Below are positions 49,875 through 59,754 of a stretch of 64,000 bases of DNA, one piece after another (the stretch's first letter is position 1; each line of letters opens with the position of its first letter). Origin of the DNA: Rhodosorus marinus (taxonomy: Eukaryota; Rhodophyta; Stylonematophyceae; Stylonematales; Stylonemataceae); contig JAMWBK010000002.1 of assembly GCA_029953675.1 (NCBI GenBank), positions 1,488,001 through 1,552,000 of the forward strand, in the 5' to 3' direction. Under the pieces are notes generated by a model. The model had not been told where the DNA came from. It searched no databases and worked only from the letters and a program-made list of their open reading frames with translations. The position numbers were made by a program, and so were the translations under genes.

Positions 49875-52628
49875 ATGGGGCGGAAGGCAAACGAAACCAG
49901 TTTGCTGAATCACTTGGACGATAGCTCCAAGAAATACGATAATCTTCGGAAGATTCAGGCAGATGTAGTTGGAGCGTTTAAGCTGAACAAGGAACAGGAT
50001 GAACATGCCCGCGGTGAGGAGTTTCAAGAAGAGCAGGACCGACAGCGCGAGATTCGTTTACAATTGTGGAATGCGAGAATATTGCTTTGGTGGAATGATA
50101 TGGCGGACACTCTGGTTACATCGTTATGGACTTGGCCCATTTTGAGCCTCTGCGTGAACTTTCTCATTGGAGCTGCGGTTGCCAGAGCGGGTGATGGAAC
50201 GGATTCCGGCATCTTGTTCTTTTTCAACTCGGACTCGACAGAAGCGGGGCAGTTCTTCAGGTTCATATGTTCTATGGTCATGGGACTTACGGGTACGGTC
50301 TTCTCGCTCTCGATCGTCGCGTTTCAAGTGGCTGGAGTGACATACTCTCCACGAATGTTGTCGGATCTGATGAGAAAGAAAGCCACGAAAGTTGTTCTTG
50401 CTATTTTCCTCGGTACCTTCTCGTACTCGTACGCTGGTCTGCTAGCCCTGCGCAACACTGACGAAACACAGTATTCCCCAACCATTGCAGTCAACGTTTG
50501 TTTGATTTACGTAGTGGCTACAATTGTAGCCCTTGTATACTACTTGGACGCCGTAGTTCGGTTTCTGTCAGTCTCAAACCTCCTCGACGATGTCTCAGCC
50601 AGTACTTGCAGAGTAGCGGAGAGACTGACGAAAGAAATCCCACTCGAGACGACTAAGGACGGTATGGAGGAGGAATTTCTTGACAAGAGGAGCAAGCCAA
50701 GAGAAGATATTGATCTGGAGGACGTCCTTCCCACGGTTCCGGCTGAATATGCACAGACCATTTACGCGTTCAAGTCAGGATACCTGTTGAAGCTGGCTGA
50801 GAAACCAATAAGTTACGTAGCCAGTGCGCATGACGTGGTGATACGGTTTCGTGCGAAGATTGGAGAGTACGTCACGGGTGATACCCTTTTGGCGTGGGTT
50901 TGGAAATATGGAGCAGGTTCAAATCGATCAGAGATCTTGGTCGTTGATGCGCGTATGCGGATTGGGCCTGAAGAACTAGACGCTATCCAGAAACAGGTCA
51001 ACTGGTGTATATCTATTGCGTCGAGAAGATCGATAGAGAATGATATTGGATTCGGGATTAAGCAGCTAACGGACGTTGGTGTAAAAGGAATGTCTCCCGG
51101 TAACCTTGATCCATCTACATCGTGTGAAGCCGTTGATAGACTGGAAAGGGTGTTTGCGTCGTTCTGTAAGAACCGATTTAGCCACATGATACTTACTGAG
51201 GATCTTATCGGGAAATATGCTGCCCGTAAGCGCAGCCGTGACGATACGAGCTTGAGCTCGGATGACGGTAGCCAGAACGGCGGTGTTGGTTTCCCTCCCA
51301 GAACGCTAGTTTGCTTGCCTCGGCGTACATTTGCGGACCACCTTGGCGCCGCGATAAACCCGATGCGGTGGTACGGAAGAACCTCGGTAGTCGTGTGTCG
51401 TCGCCTGCTGTACCTACTGGGAGCGCTTGGTGCTATGTGCGCTCCGTACGGGGAACAGATGGCAACCCGACTGGACACCATTGAAAACTTCATTGAAGAT
51501 ATCCTGAATTCTTTCGCAGAATCGATCCCGGGAGGCACACATAGCGTGGAATTTGAAGCCGTTGAGTTTGCTGCGTTGCATGCCTTTTACCTCATCCATA
51601 GTGGGAAGAGCCGGGGTACTGTGAAGCGGTTTTCAAGGAGCGAGCCAACCCCATCAGAGGAGAACGGAAGCTTCGATATGGATGGGGTGGGTGGGTTTGT
51701 GCCGACGCCTGGCGAGAGAAGGCACGAGTCACGTGACAATGCGGCTGAAGATTCGCTACATAACTTCTCGAGAAGCAGCTGGCCACGGAAGATGGAGTCC
51801 GAGGATGATGAACTGAAAGATATTGGAGAATCAGATTGCAAGGTATCGGAAGAAAGCGACGAGGCAAGAGGAGAGCGGTGTGATAGTGCGTCAAATCACA
51901 CTCCGGCTGAAAGAAAAAGTGCGGAGGTGACGCCGATTAGTACTCGCCTTCCAAGCCGTTCGCGGTCGCCTGACCCCAAGGCAATAATGGATGATGACAC
52001 CTCGCACATAAAATCGTCAGCATCTTTTGTTGAGACTCGGAGCGTTGGGCTCCTATCTGAGGGTACACGACTGCGTTCGAGAAGCCTGTTTTCTAGCGAG
52101 AAGCGTCTCTCGCTGGGCGATCTTCCAGACGAAACCGTTGATGATTTTTCTATGCTGAGCAAAGCGAAAACATTCCTAAGACTTGGAGGGGACCCAGAGG
52201 ACGCCATCCGCTATCTCAACGAGGACCGGTATTCAGACGAGTTCCTCAAAGCTTCGATTGAAAGACGGTCGGTTTCGGCTGTTGTTTTCGAGGATGTCTT
52301 TGTACAAGGGAAAAAGAAACAGGGAACAAAAACGAGAGAAGCGGAAGAGAGGAGAGCTCTGCCGCGAAAGGGCCCCTTACCAGCGTCTGGATCGAAAACC
52401 CTCGGAGCAGGCGGGAGGGGTATATCTGGAGCGTCTATTTTCGCTCGTGAACCACAATCTGTAGTAGAACACAGCGCGAACTCGTCGATCGACGAGGGCT
52501 CAACGACACAGGAGACAAAGCCCCCCCTTCCGAAAAAGGATAAGAAAGCATCGGATGGAAAGAACCCGGAACGAAAAATCACCAAGCATGACCTCCTGTC
52601 CAGATACTTTGCCGGTCAAAAGCACTAG
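49875..52628 (+). CDS. DUF2254-family membrane protein with long hydrophilic tail
   Basis: Intronless, 917 residues. The region 75-430 follows the bacterial DUF2254 layout. Four hydrophobic segments lie near 86-104, 128-152, 172-192 and 204-224. The second contains GLTGTVFSLSIVAFQVAGV followed by SPRML, and the third contains VVLAIFLGTFSYSYAGLLAL. The soluble part has SGYLLKLAEKPISYVASAHD and the family signature IGFGIKQLTDVGVKGMSPGN continuing to LDPSTS. Residues 1-70 are a charged coiled-coil-like lead. Residues 570-917 are a Ser/Glu/Arg-rich, probably disordered tail absent from bacterial members. Function of the family is unknown. A eukaryotic copy suggests transfer from bacteria or an organelle origin, but this is inference. 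Confidence 0.85.
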   Translation: MGRKANETSLLNHLDDSSKKYDNLRKIQADVVGAFKLNKEQDEHARGEEFQEEQDRQREIRLQLWNARILLWWNDMADTLVTSLWTWPILSLCVNFLIGAAVARAGDGTDSGILFFFNSDSTEAGQFFRFICSMVMGLTGTVFSLSIVAFQVAGVTYSPRMLSDLMRKKATKVVLAIFLGTFSYSYAGLLALRNTDETQYSPTIAVNVCLIYVVATIVALVYYLDAVVRFLSVSNLLDDVSASTCRVAERLTKEIPLETTKDGMEEEFLDKRSKPREDIDLEDVLPTVPAEYAQTIYAFKSGYLLKLAEKPISYVASAHDVVIRFRAKIGEYVTGDTLLAWVWKYGAGSNRSEILVVDARMRIGPEELDAIQKQVNWCISIASRRSIENDIGFGIKQLTDVGVKGMSPGNLDPSTSCEAVDRLERVFASFCKNRFSHMILTEDLIGKYAARKRSRDDTSLSSDDGSQNGGVGFPPRTLVCLPRRTFADHLGAAINPMRWYGRTSVVVCRRLLYLLGALGAMCAPYGEQMATRLDTIENFIEDILNSFAESIPGGTHSVEFEAVEFAALHAFYLIHSGKSRGTVKRFSRSEPTPSEENGSFDMDGVGGFVPTPGERRHESRDNAAEDSLHNFSRSSWPRKMESEDDELKDIGESDCKVSEESDEARGERCDSASNHTPAERKSAEVTPISTRLPSRSRSPDPKAIMDDDTSHIKSSASFVETRSVGLLSEGTRLRSRSLFSSEKRLSLGDLPDETVDDFSMLSKAKTFLRLGGDPEDAIRYLNEDRYSDEFLKASIERRSVSAVVFEDVFVQGKKKQGTKTREAEERRALPRKGPLPASGSKTLGAGGRGISGASIFAREPQSVVEHSANSSIDEGSTTQETKPPLPKKDKKASDGKNPERKITKHDLLSRYFAGQKH

Positions 52629-52639
52629 CCGAAGACCAT

Positions 52640-54280
52640 GGACGCCGGGACACATCGCAAGTATTGGATCAAACCCGTCCCAGCGTACACAACTACTGCT
52701 CTAGTTTATTTTCATCGGTTAACTCAGTCACCCGTTTTGGACTTGGGTTATCTCGTAACTAAAACATCAATTATTTCTTCAAGTTGACTCTACATCTTCC
52801 TCCATAGGACTTCCAAGGGCAAGTCACACAGAGGTGTAAGGACTGCCATCAAGCTGTCAGGTGAATGGAGGAGAACCCAAGAACCTCGCCCCCGAGCAAA
52901 GTCACGGGAGCCATGCGGAATCATTCCATTTATAGGCTGTTACTTTCTGGTCTCCTCTGCGAGAAATTCAGGGTTCTATTACCGGGAAGTCGGGCTCTAG
53001 GTACTGATGTCACTTTGTACATGAACCACACCTGCAAAAGCTTTACACCCCAGTCCTCAATGCTGTATAGTGCTTTGAGAGCTTATCTTAAAACTTTTTT
53101 CTACACAGGTGTTATACGCTTTTACGTCCTGAATGCTTTTCTATACTCTTCTATATTTTTTGAATACTTTGTTTTGTTTTATACGTTCTATACTCTTCTA
53201 TATTTTCGGATCGTACTTTCTTTAATCTCGTAATTTGGTTTTCAATACTTTTTGCTTTGTTTTATACTGTTTTATACTGTTTTATACTGTTTTTTGTGGG
53301 AGTGCACAAGCGGGCCTAGTGGTGTCCTCGTTGATGTGACGATGCCTTTCCAGAGTCTTCAAACTGCTCCTTGAGAAGTCTGTTAAGACATGCTTGGTTG
53401 CGAAAGTTCAACGGTCACTTCTTTTTCCTCAGGGGTTTCGACAAATAGGTCTTCACCCGTGGAGAGCACAACGCTCTGGCTTTGGTCTTGTGAAAATGCT
53501 ATGCAGAGCTTCGATCCCCTTTAGGCGTTCTTCGTCGACGAGAATTTAACAATCTGGTAGTTGAGAGCCTTCACCTGAAGAGGGCAAGACTCGAAAAAGC
53601 TCTGAATACGAACAATGCGATTCTTTGCAGACGGCAATCAAAGCATTGGATATCAATCTTTACGGATTTCGGAGCAAACCCAAAAACTCTCAAGTTGGCA
53701 TCTTCTTCAAGGGTTTTAGCTCTGAGCTTGACCACAAGCTCTCCAACAAGATTTCTGAGTCTGACGTGTCACACAGTTGTTGAGCTTCACAGCGAAACTC
53801 CTCCTCTTACTGCTTTCCATGGAGAAGCTTTGGCACGATCATCGCCGGTAGTTGCTTCAAGCGGCTGGCTTCCTCAAGAGCGCTACTGGGTCCTCTCCGG
53901 GTTGACAGTTGGGCTTAGGCCGAGAAGGAACGGATGGAAGCGTCAACTTCAAGACGGGGCAACTGAATTCTTCTGTTGGGTGTGAAGATCCTGTCTGTTG
54001 GTTTCTCCTCTTCCGAGTTTCTTCCAGGTTGCCTTTGAACGGCTTTGAACTAAGCAGCCTGGGGACGGAGAATCCATTATGGCAGTGTGTTGAAGTATTC
54101 TCGAGGGTTTGTCATTGACGAGTTCGAGGACTCTGTGTGATGACGATGGATCCGTTACGTTGTTCAAGAACAGTAGTTGTTTCGTCGGACGATCTGAAAG
54201 AAATTTGCATTTGGAGAGGTGGATGAGTACCGGCTTTGGACTGTCCTGTTCTTCAACTTGAATTTGTTTCGGCAGCTTTG
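52640..54280. other. Unresolved intergenic stretch with coding-like patches
   Basis: Between two convincing plus-strand genes. The minus strand contains protein-like patches, for example LVGELVVKLRAKTLEEDANL (about 53740), SVVLSTGEDLFVETPEEKEV (about 53440) and KFLSDRPTKQLLFLNNVTD (about 54180), in different frames with possible AG acceptors between them. No chain of exons could be closed, so I do not call a gene. A TGTTTTATAC tandem repeat lies at 53258-53296. Confidence 0.3.
53258..53296. repeat. Short tandem repeat TGTTTTATAC
   Basis: Three to four consecutive 10-nt units in a T-rich segment. Confidence 0.8.
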
Positions 54281-54288
54281 TAAAACAG

Positions 54289-56340
54289 ATGAAGAGCCGT
54301 AGAAGTGTCTTTCGGCATCGAAGCACTAGGGAGCGAGGTCGGAAGCGATCCACGACTTCTTTCGTATCTGGAATCGCCGTTGGTTTGGTCCTATTTTCGT
54401 TGGTAAGCTTGAGTGGACTGTTCAGAGTCGCTCATGAGGAGGCAGCATGGACCGAGAAGCAGCGCTCATCTCATGCTCTCAGCGACTCGAGAGATGATCG
54501 TGGTGTTGATGTGGGTGGAGGGATCGATGAGGAGGTGGGTCGTGAGTCACCGCGGCCGTTTACTATTGTGATTTTGGCGATGAACAGGCCATGGGCACTG
54601 AAGCGTCTGCTCGAGTCTATTAATCAGGCATACTATGGAAACGAACGCGTCAACTTGGACATTTTTGTGGACATGTTAAAGAACCAAACTCATGATTCGG
54701 AAAGCGTGAGAATCGCGGATTCATTCGTATGGAACAGGGGCTCGAAACGCGTGATTCTGAGAACCAGAAACATGGGCCTCGTACTCTCCTGGTTGACCTG
54801 TTGGAATGCAACATCGGACCAAGACCGTGCTGTTATTTTGGAAGATGATCTTGAAGTTTCCAAACTGTACTACCGGTTTCTAAAAGAGGCTAATGAAAAG
54901 TACAATGACCTTGAGGACCTGGCAGCTTATTCTCTGCAACGAGCTACTCTTATTCCTCTCAACGACGGGAACAAGCACATTCAACATGGTTCAAACCCGG
55001 CCTATCTGTACAGACTCGTCGGAACATGGGGGTTTTCTCCAAAGGCGAAGAAGTGGACGGAGTTTCAGAACTGGTTCTTTCCACGGTTTGATAATAAAGA
55101 CTTCAAACCATTTGTTGAAGGACTCTCGATCAACAAGTGGTACAACGGACGAGAATGGTCGCACTGGTTTCTCAAGTTTTGTGATGAGGAAAGGCTCTTC
55201 AACTTGTACGGAAATATGCCGAACAAAACGACGCTCTCTGCGAACTGGAGGGAGCCCGGAGAGCACTATGGATCAGGTCCTGCAAAGGGAAAGGAATTCG
55301 AAATCTTTGCTGAGCGACCGGATTACGATTTTCAGTTTCCGGGTGCAGACCATTTGATCAGAATCGACTGGAATGGACGTCTTCATCCCGATTTTCACTC
55401 CGTGCTATACCGAGAGAATGTCGACGAGATGAACAAGTTGATCGAGTATGGAAAGCGGGGCGAGTTTCTGATGCTTTCACTGTACAATGAATATTTTGTT
55501 ATCTGGTTGAGGAACTTTTTGTGTAATGTCGAGCTTCTTAAAATCAGACCGAAGCAGATTGCTCTGGTGACGAACGATAAGAAGGCACATGAGCAGATGC
55601 AAACCGTGGAAGGGGTCCACAGCATCTACCTCAAGTTTCCAGGAGGTGAAGCGAGCCGCGGAAATACGTTCTCCACTCCAGGATACATAGAATTGATGTT
55701 GAACCGGGCCCGACTTGTCCTTGAGCTATTGCGACACGGTGTGACTACGCTGCTAGTAGATCTGGATCAGACGTGGTTGGAAGATCCAATGCCATGGGTG
55801 AAGCAACTTGCCGATAGGAATGACGTGGACGTGGTTGGCACAATCACCACTCAGAATGAGCTCGCTGGCAACTTTCTGTACTTTCTCCCGACAACGGGCG
55901 CAGTGAACATGTACAAAGAGGTCGTCCGCCACTTTGAAAAGGCCTTCAAGGACAAGAACATCGGTGATGGCGGCTTGGGAAATCGGAAAGTCTCTCTGCC
56001 CAACGACCAGACGCTCATAACGTCAATTGCGCTCCGGAACAAGGAGTGTGAGCTCGAGCTCCTTGACCGCTTCCAATTCTGTGACGGTCGATGGTACAAG
56101 GGTGCTTACTCCAATGATACGGTGAGCCTCCGGCCGGTAATGATCAACAACAACTTTGTGGAGGGCAATCAGGAGAAAATTCACCGAGCAGTAGGCTTTG
56201 GCCATATGTTCTACAACAATGAAACTAATACGTGCAATCCCCCGGAGAGACTCCGAGCTTACTATCAGGGCAAATCCATCTATTATTCGTGGCAGGATGT
56301 TCTGGATAGGAAACGGGGAGCAGACGTACTCAAGCTTTGA
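54289..56340 (+). CDS. Type II membrane protein with two glycosyltransferase domains
   Basis: Intronless, 683 residues. A basic cytosolic tail and one helix (about 24-46) give the type II topology of Golgi enzymes. The first catalytic domain (90-370) is GT-A-like: FTIVILAMNRPWALKRLLES at its start, RNMGLVLSW, and the metal-binding acidic triplet VILEDDLEVS (E185-D187). The second (390-655) resembles the nucleotide-diphospho-sugar transferase/GT77 family, with RARLVLELLRHG, TTLLVDLDQTWLEDP (DxD at 491-493) and PNDQTLI (572-574). Both metal-binding motifs look intact, so the protein may add two sugars or act as a polymerase-like enzyme on glycans. Donor and acceptor cannot be read. Several N-x-S/T sites support a lumenal location. 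Confidence 0.82.
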   Translation: MKSRRSVFRHRSTRERGRKRSTTSFVSGIAVGLVLFSLVSLSGLFRVAHEEAAWTEKQRSSHALSDSRDDRGVDVGGGIDEEVGRESPRPFTIVILAMNRPWALKRLLESINQAYYGNERVNLDIFVDMLKNQTHDSESVRIADSFVWNRGSKRVILRTRNMGLVLSWLTCWNATSDQDRAVILEDDLEVSKLYYRFLKEANEKYNDLEDLAAYSLQRATLIPLNDGNKHIQHGSNPAYLYRLVGTWGFSPKAKKWTEFQNWFFPRFDNKDFKPFVEGLSINKWYNGREWSHWFLKFCDEERLFNLYGNMPNKTTLSANWREPGEHYGSGPAKGKEFEIFAERPDYDFQFPGADHLIRIDWNGRLHPDFHSVLYRENVDEMNKLIEYGKRGEFLMLSLYNEYFVIWLRNFLCNVELLKIRPKQIALVTNDKKAHEQMQTVEGVHSIYLKFPGGEASRGNTFSTPGYIELMLNRARLVLELLRHGVTTLLVDLDQTWLEDPMPWVKQLADRNDVDVVGTITTQNELAGNFLYFLPTTGAVNMYKEVVRHFEKAFKDKNIGDGGLGNRKVSLPNDQTLITSIALRNKECELELLDRFQFCDGRWYKGAYSNDTVSLRPVMINNNFVEGNQEKIHRAVGFGHMFYNNETNTCNPPERLRAYYQGKSIYYSWQDVLDRKRGADVLKL

Positions 56341-56344
56341 ACGG

Positions 56345-56965
56345 TGTGAGGATCAAGATCGAACAAACTGTGATACTTCAGTACTTGACAGCCTGATGCA
56401 TAATGAGACTGGCACACTCCCACGAGTCCGAAAGGGCGAACCTGTTGAGGAGTTGGGGCCGCGCAGTGGGAGTGAACGGTTTGATGCTGTCCAAGCTGTT
56501 GTAGGGCTACTATAGCAAGTTCTCGATACCGATAATAACAGCTGTGCGAGTGAGACAATCTCAATGTGACTGCTGCCAACTCGGAGCGAGCATTCGAACG
56601 GTTTGGCTGTTATTGACGGTGACGGTAGGACAAGGGACGTCGATCTATCCTCTGTTCTTTCCGCGGGATGGCATACCGTACAAGCTCGATGAGAGTTGGA
56701 ACCCGTTTCAGGGACAACCTGCTTTGATAGCGTTGAAGCGTGTATCTGTCTATTTGCCCTCTGACATTGTATACGGGTGTAAGGAGGCTGATCGAAGTTG
56801 CGCGGAGAAGTCGGCGCTGTAGTTGTCTTGAAGGGTGGTTCTGGTTTCTGGTTGCCGCAAAGCGATGCGTTTTGTGAGCAATGTACAGGAGAGATCTCTT
56901 ACTTACGTCTACTCTGGCTTTCGGAGATGTAGAAAGCCTTTTGTATTTGGATGAATCTTATTTAG
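56345..56965. other. Convergent 3' region between the glycosyltransferase and AlaAT genes
   Basis: 3' flanks of two genes transcribed toward each other. No supported gene inside. Confidence 0.45.
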
Positions 56966-56970
56966 AAAAC

Positions 56971-58452
56971 TCAACTATACTCTGAGATGAAACGAGCGTG
57001 GAATTCTTGAAAGCTCTGTGTTAGGTAGTCAAAATCTTCTTCTTGAGCCAGGATGGTTGTCCGGAAGTGAAAAGTGCCCTCCTGTTGACCGAATCCCGAG
57101 CCAGGAACTGTACATATTCCGGTCTCATCCAGAAGCCGGAGGCAGTAGTAAGTGTCTGCCGGAACTCCTGCGGCCTTGGCTGCCACCACAGCTCTATGCG
57201 GGAGACGGATTCGGGGAAATGCATACAGCGCGCCCTCAACAGCATTACAAGTCACACCTTGCATTTTCCCCAGTGCCTCAGCGAGCATCTTGGCCCGCCG
57301 TCTCAAAGACTCGTAGATTCCGCGTACCTCGAGGTGATAGAGTTCGTAGGATGGGTCCCCGGGCCTTGGTGGGTTGGACATAAGCCCCACAAGCATCTCC
57401 CCAGTTGTATTTGAGCACAACGTCGTGGATGCCAGCTTATAGATTTCATTCCTAACAAGAGGATCTATGTTGTTGCAGTGGAAGTAGCCTCCGCGATGAC
57501 CGCATTCACCCACCATGCCCTTTGAAATCGTGTGGAATGAAAAACACTCGAGATCCGAGGCTTGTTTGGACTCCGAGATGACCTTCCTAAACGACACAAA
57601 CTGTCTCCCAGAGGAGTAGACGTTTTCTTGGTAGACTTCATCCGCGAAGAGCACAACTTTCTTCCGTTTGCACCATTCGACGATCTCCAACATGTTTTTC
57701 TCGGAAAGGCATTGTCCCGTAGGATTGCCTGGGTTGATGACCACTAGTCCACGAACTTTACCTCCTGAATCATGTGCTTTATTTCTGGCACGGTCAAGCT
57801 CGTCGAGATCCAGTCCCCATCCCTTTTGCTCGTCGAGATAGTACTCGGCACTAGTTCCATTGAACAGATTGATCGCGGCGGCGTAGATGGGATACTGCGG
57901 TGTTGGTGTTAAAACTGCATCTGCGCTACCTTGTATAAGGGCTTGAAGGCATCTGGACACACCCGCGGATGCTCCATCGGTAAGGAAGATGCTGGATATG
58001 TCGGGTTTCGTGCCGTCCCTCTCCTCAAGGCGTTTGGCAACTTCTTCGCGAATATATGCATTTCCTCTGCTGTCTTGATAGGAGCCGGTGCCTCCCTTAA
58101 AGTGGTTGAGGTACAATCGAGCGCGCTTAATAACATCCTCGGGGAAGTGTCTCCTAGTTGCTTCGTCCTCAAGCAGTCCAGGGTAGTTTACAATCGCCAC
58201 GACTTGACGAAAAAACGTAATCGGCTTTTGTCCAAGTCCATGAGGATTCCCAATATTCGTATAAACTACAGGAAGCCCAGCTTTACTCCTCTCGAGTGCA
58301 GCAGAGTACAAGCGTCCTCGAACAGCATACTGAGCCTTCCGTACGTACGGGTTCATCGTCTCCAGTCGAAGAACAGATGACATTCGTCGACTAAAAAGTC
58401 CATAGGTCCCTCCCATTCCGCGATTCATTGCTCGATTCATCGTACAGGACAT
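56971..58452 (-). CDS. Alanine aminotransferase, probably mitochondrial form
   Basis: PLP enzyme that interconverts alanine plus 2-oxoglutarate with pyruvate plus glutamate. Members of this family can also use glyoxylate. Intronless, up to 493 residues. The N-terminal 30 residues are rich in Arg and Ser and lack acids (RAMNRGMGGTYGLFSRR), which suggests a mitochondrial presequence. Family landmarks: YTNIGNPHGLGQKPITFFRQ, GGTGSYQDSRGN, VINPGNPTGQCL, LFADEVYQENVY, and the PLP lysine K311 in SFHTISKGMVGECGHRGGYF. The C-terminal PGSGFGQQEGTFHFRTTIL is also present. The first ATG (58452) lies very near TATA-like TATATAG/TTTATATT, so translation may start at the second ATG (58440). A tandem paralog lies upstream on the same strand. 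Confidence 0.93.
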   Translation of the reverse strand: MSCTMNRAMNRGMGGTYGLFSRRMSSVLRLETMNPYVRKAQYAVRGRLYSAALERSKAGLPVVYTNIGNPHGLGQKPITFFRQVVAIVNYPGLLEDEATRRHFPEDVIKRARLYLNHFKGGTGSYQDSRGNAYIREEVAKRLEERDGTKPDISSIFLTDGASAGVSRCLQALIQGSADAVLTPTPQYPIYAAAINLFNGTSAEYYLDEQKGWGLDLDELDRARNKAHDSGGKVRGLVVINPGNPTGQCLSEKNMLEIVEWCKRKKVVLFADEVYQENVYSSGRQFVSFRKVISESKQASDLECFSFHTISKGMVGECGHRGGYFHCNNIDPLVRNEIYKLASTTLCSNTTGEMLVGLMSNPPRPGDPSYELYHLEVRGIYESLRRRAKMLAEALGKMQGVTCNAVEGALYAFPRIRLPHRAVVAAKAAGVPADTYYCLRLLDETGICTVPGSGFGQQEGTFHFRTTILAQEEDFDYLTQSFQEFHARFISEYS

Positions 58453-58499
58453 GTCTATGGGTACATATCTACAAATATAAAGCTATATACAGGTCAACG

Positions 58500-59750
58500 T
58501 GGGGTCTAATCACTGAGATTCACACTCCTTCAGTCACCCTTCCTGTGTTGATATATGCCACCACGCCGACCAAAATCATATCAACAACAACACAAGACCC
58601 GCGCCGCGCTTCATCATCGGCAGAGCGTCAGCACCCTGTCATCCGCACCGAGCTGCTAACAGAAATTCGACCGTTAAAAAATATAGACGGACTGAGCCAA
58701 AATGCTTTTTTTTTTTTTGCAATGTAGTCGACGTGGTTACAGATATCAACGCAGGAAGGGTGACTGAAGAGTGTCAGTTAGCCGGTAGTTTCTGATGTGG
58801 ATGGTCGCTTTGGATGCCAGGAAGGTATCAGCGAGACTTCTGTTGGTCTCCTCTAAACGTCACCCTGCATAGACTTTGAGAATCCCGACAGCCCCTGCGT
58901 GACGAAGATCCTTTCTCGAAGTGAGACTTGTGCGCAGGGATGGCAATTCCCTGAGGATACCGTACTATGGCATTTGCTTCTGTTGAGGAGCTTATGTGAT
59001 ATGGCCTTAGTCGAACACGGATACGGTTTTCTCAAAGATCGTCCCCTTTTAATGGATAGTTTGGATGTTGCCCGTTGAAGAAGACAAGAGCCAGTAGAAG
59101 GACGTTCATTGATTTATGGCTGAGTGACGTCTTCAATTCAGAAACCTCAGCTCTTGTCCCACTACTTTTGAAAATGAAGTTGTGCGATTCGGTCATTGGC
59201 AGTGGTAATTGCCATTCTTAACTCTGATCTCTGGTTGGCAAGGGGACAATTGCAGATACCCGCCAGGGTCCGCAAAACATAGACAATAGATGCTCGCTGG
59301 CTCCCGGTAACGTTGCGAGCAGTCAGGCCGCAGCGTCGAGGTGGATAATGCATTGCAGGCCGCTGAGGCAGGCGATTGTGTAAGTCAAGCCATTTGCCAA
59401 GACGTTGCAGCAAATGTCCGAAAAAGACTTCGGCAATGAAAAAGCTCAAATTGTTTGTTTATGTCTACCAATTATTTTCTATTCAGCATCCCATCGATCT
59501 TCAGAGTGCGCTCTGGGCGTTTATCATGCTTCGAAAGAGCAACAGCGGTGATACTCCACAATTTCTGGGCCATGCTCACTTTGTACGGGTCTAGGCCGCA
59601 TGTATGATAAACTCGCGAAGCCATAACACTCGAGATCGGCACCGAGGTCGTGTTTTTCATCGTCCCGCTCACCCACCCTGGCTTGTTGGCGCTGGGGTCT
59701 CCGCACGGCAACTCGCGTATCTATTGTGTGGTTTGCTCATACCAGAGCCA
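58500..59750. other. Spacer between the two alanine aminotransferase genes
   Basis: About 1.25 kb. No conserved frame. A T-run (about 58707-58719) and scattered short repeats only. It must hold the promoter of the downstream copy. Confidence 0.45.
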
Positions 59751-59754
59751 TTTT

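Noticed and set aside
50813-51538. 241-codon minus-strand frame
   Set aside because: Antisense shadow of the DUF2254 gene, which has clear family motifs on the plus strand.
59162-59449. 95-codon frame between the aminotransferases
   Set aside because: No motif and no conservation signal; spacer DNA.
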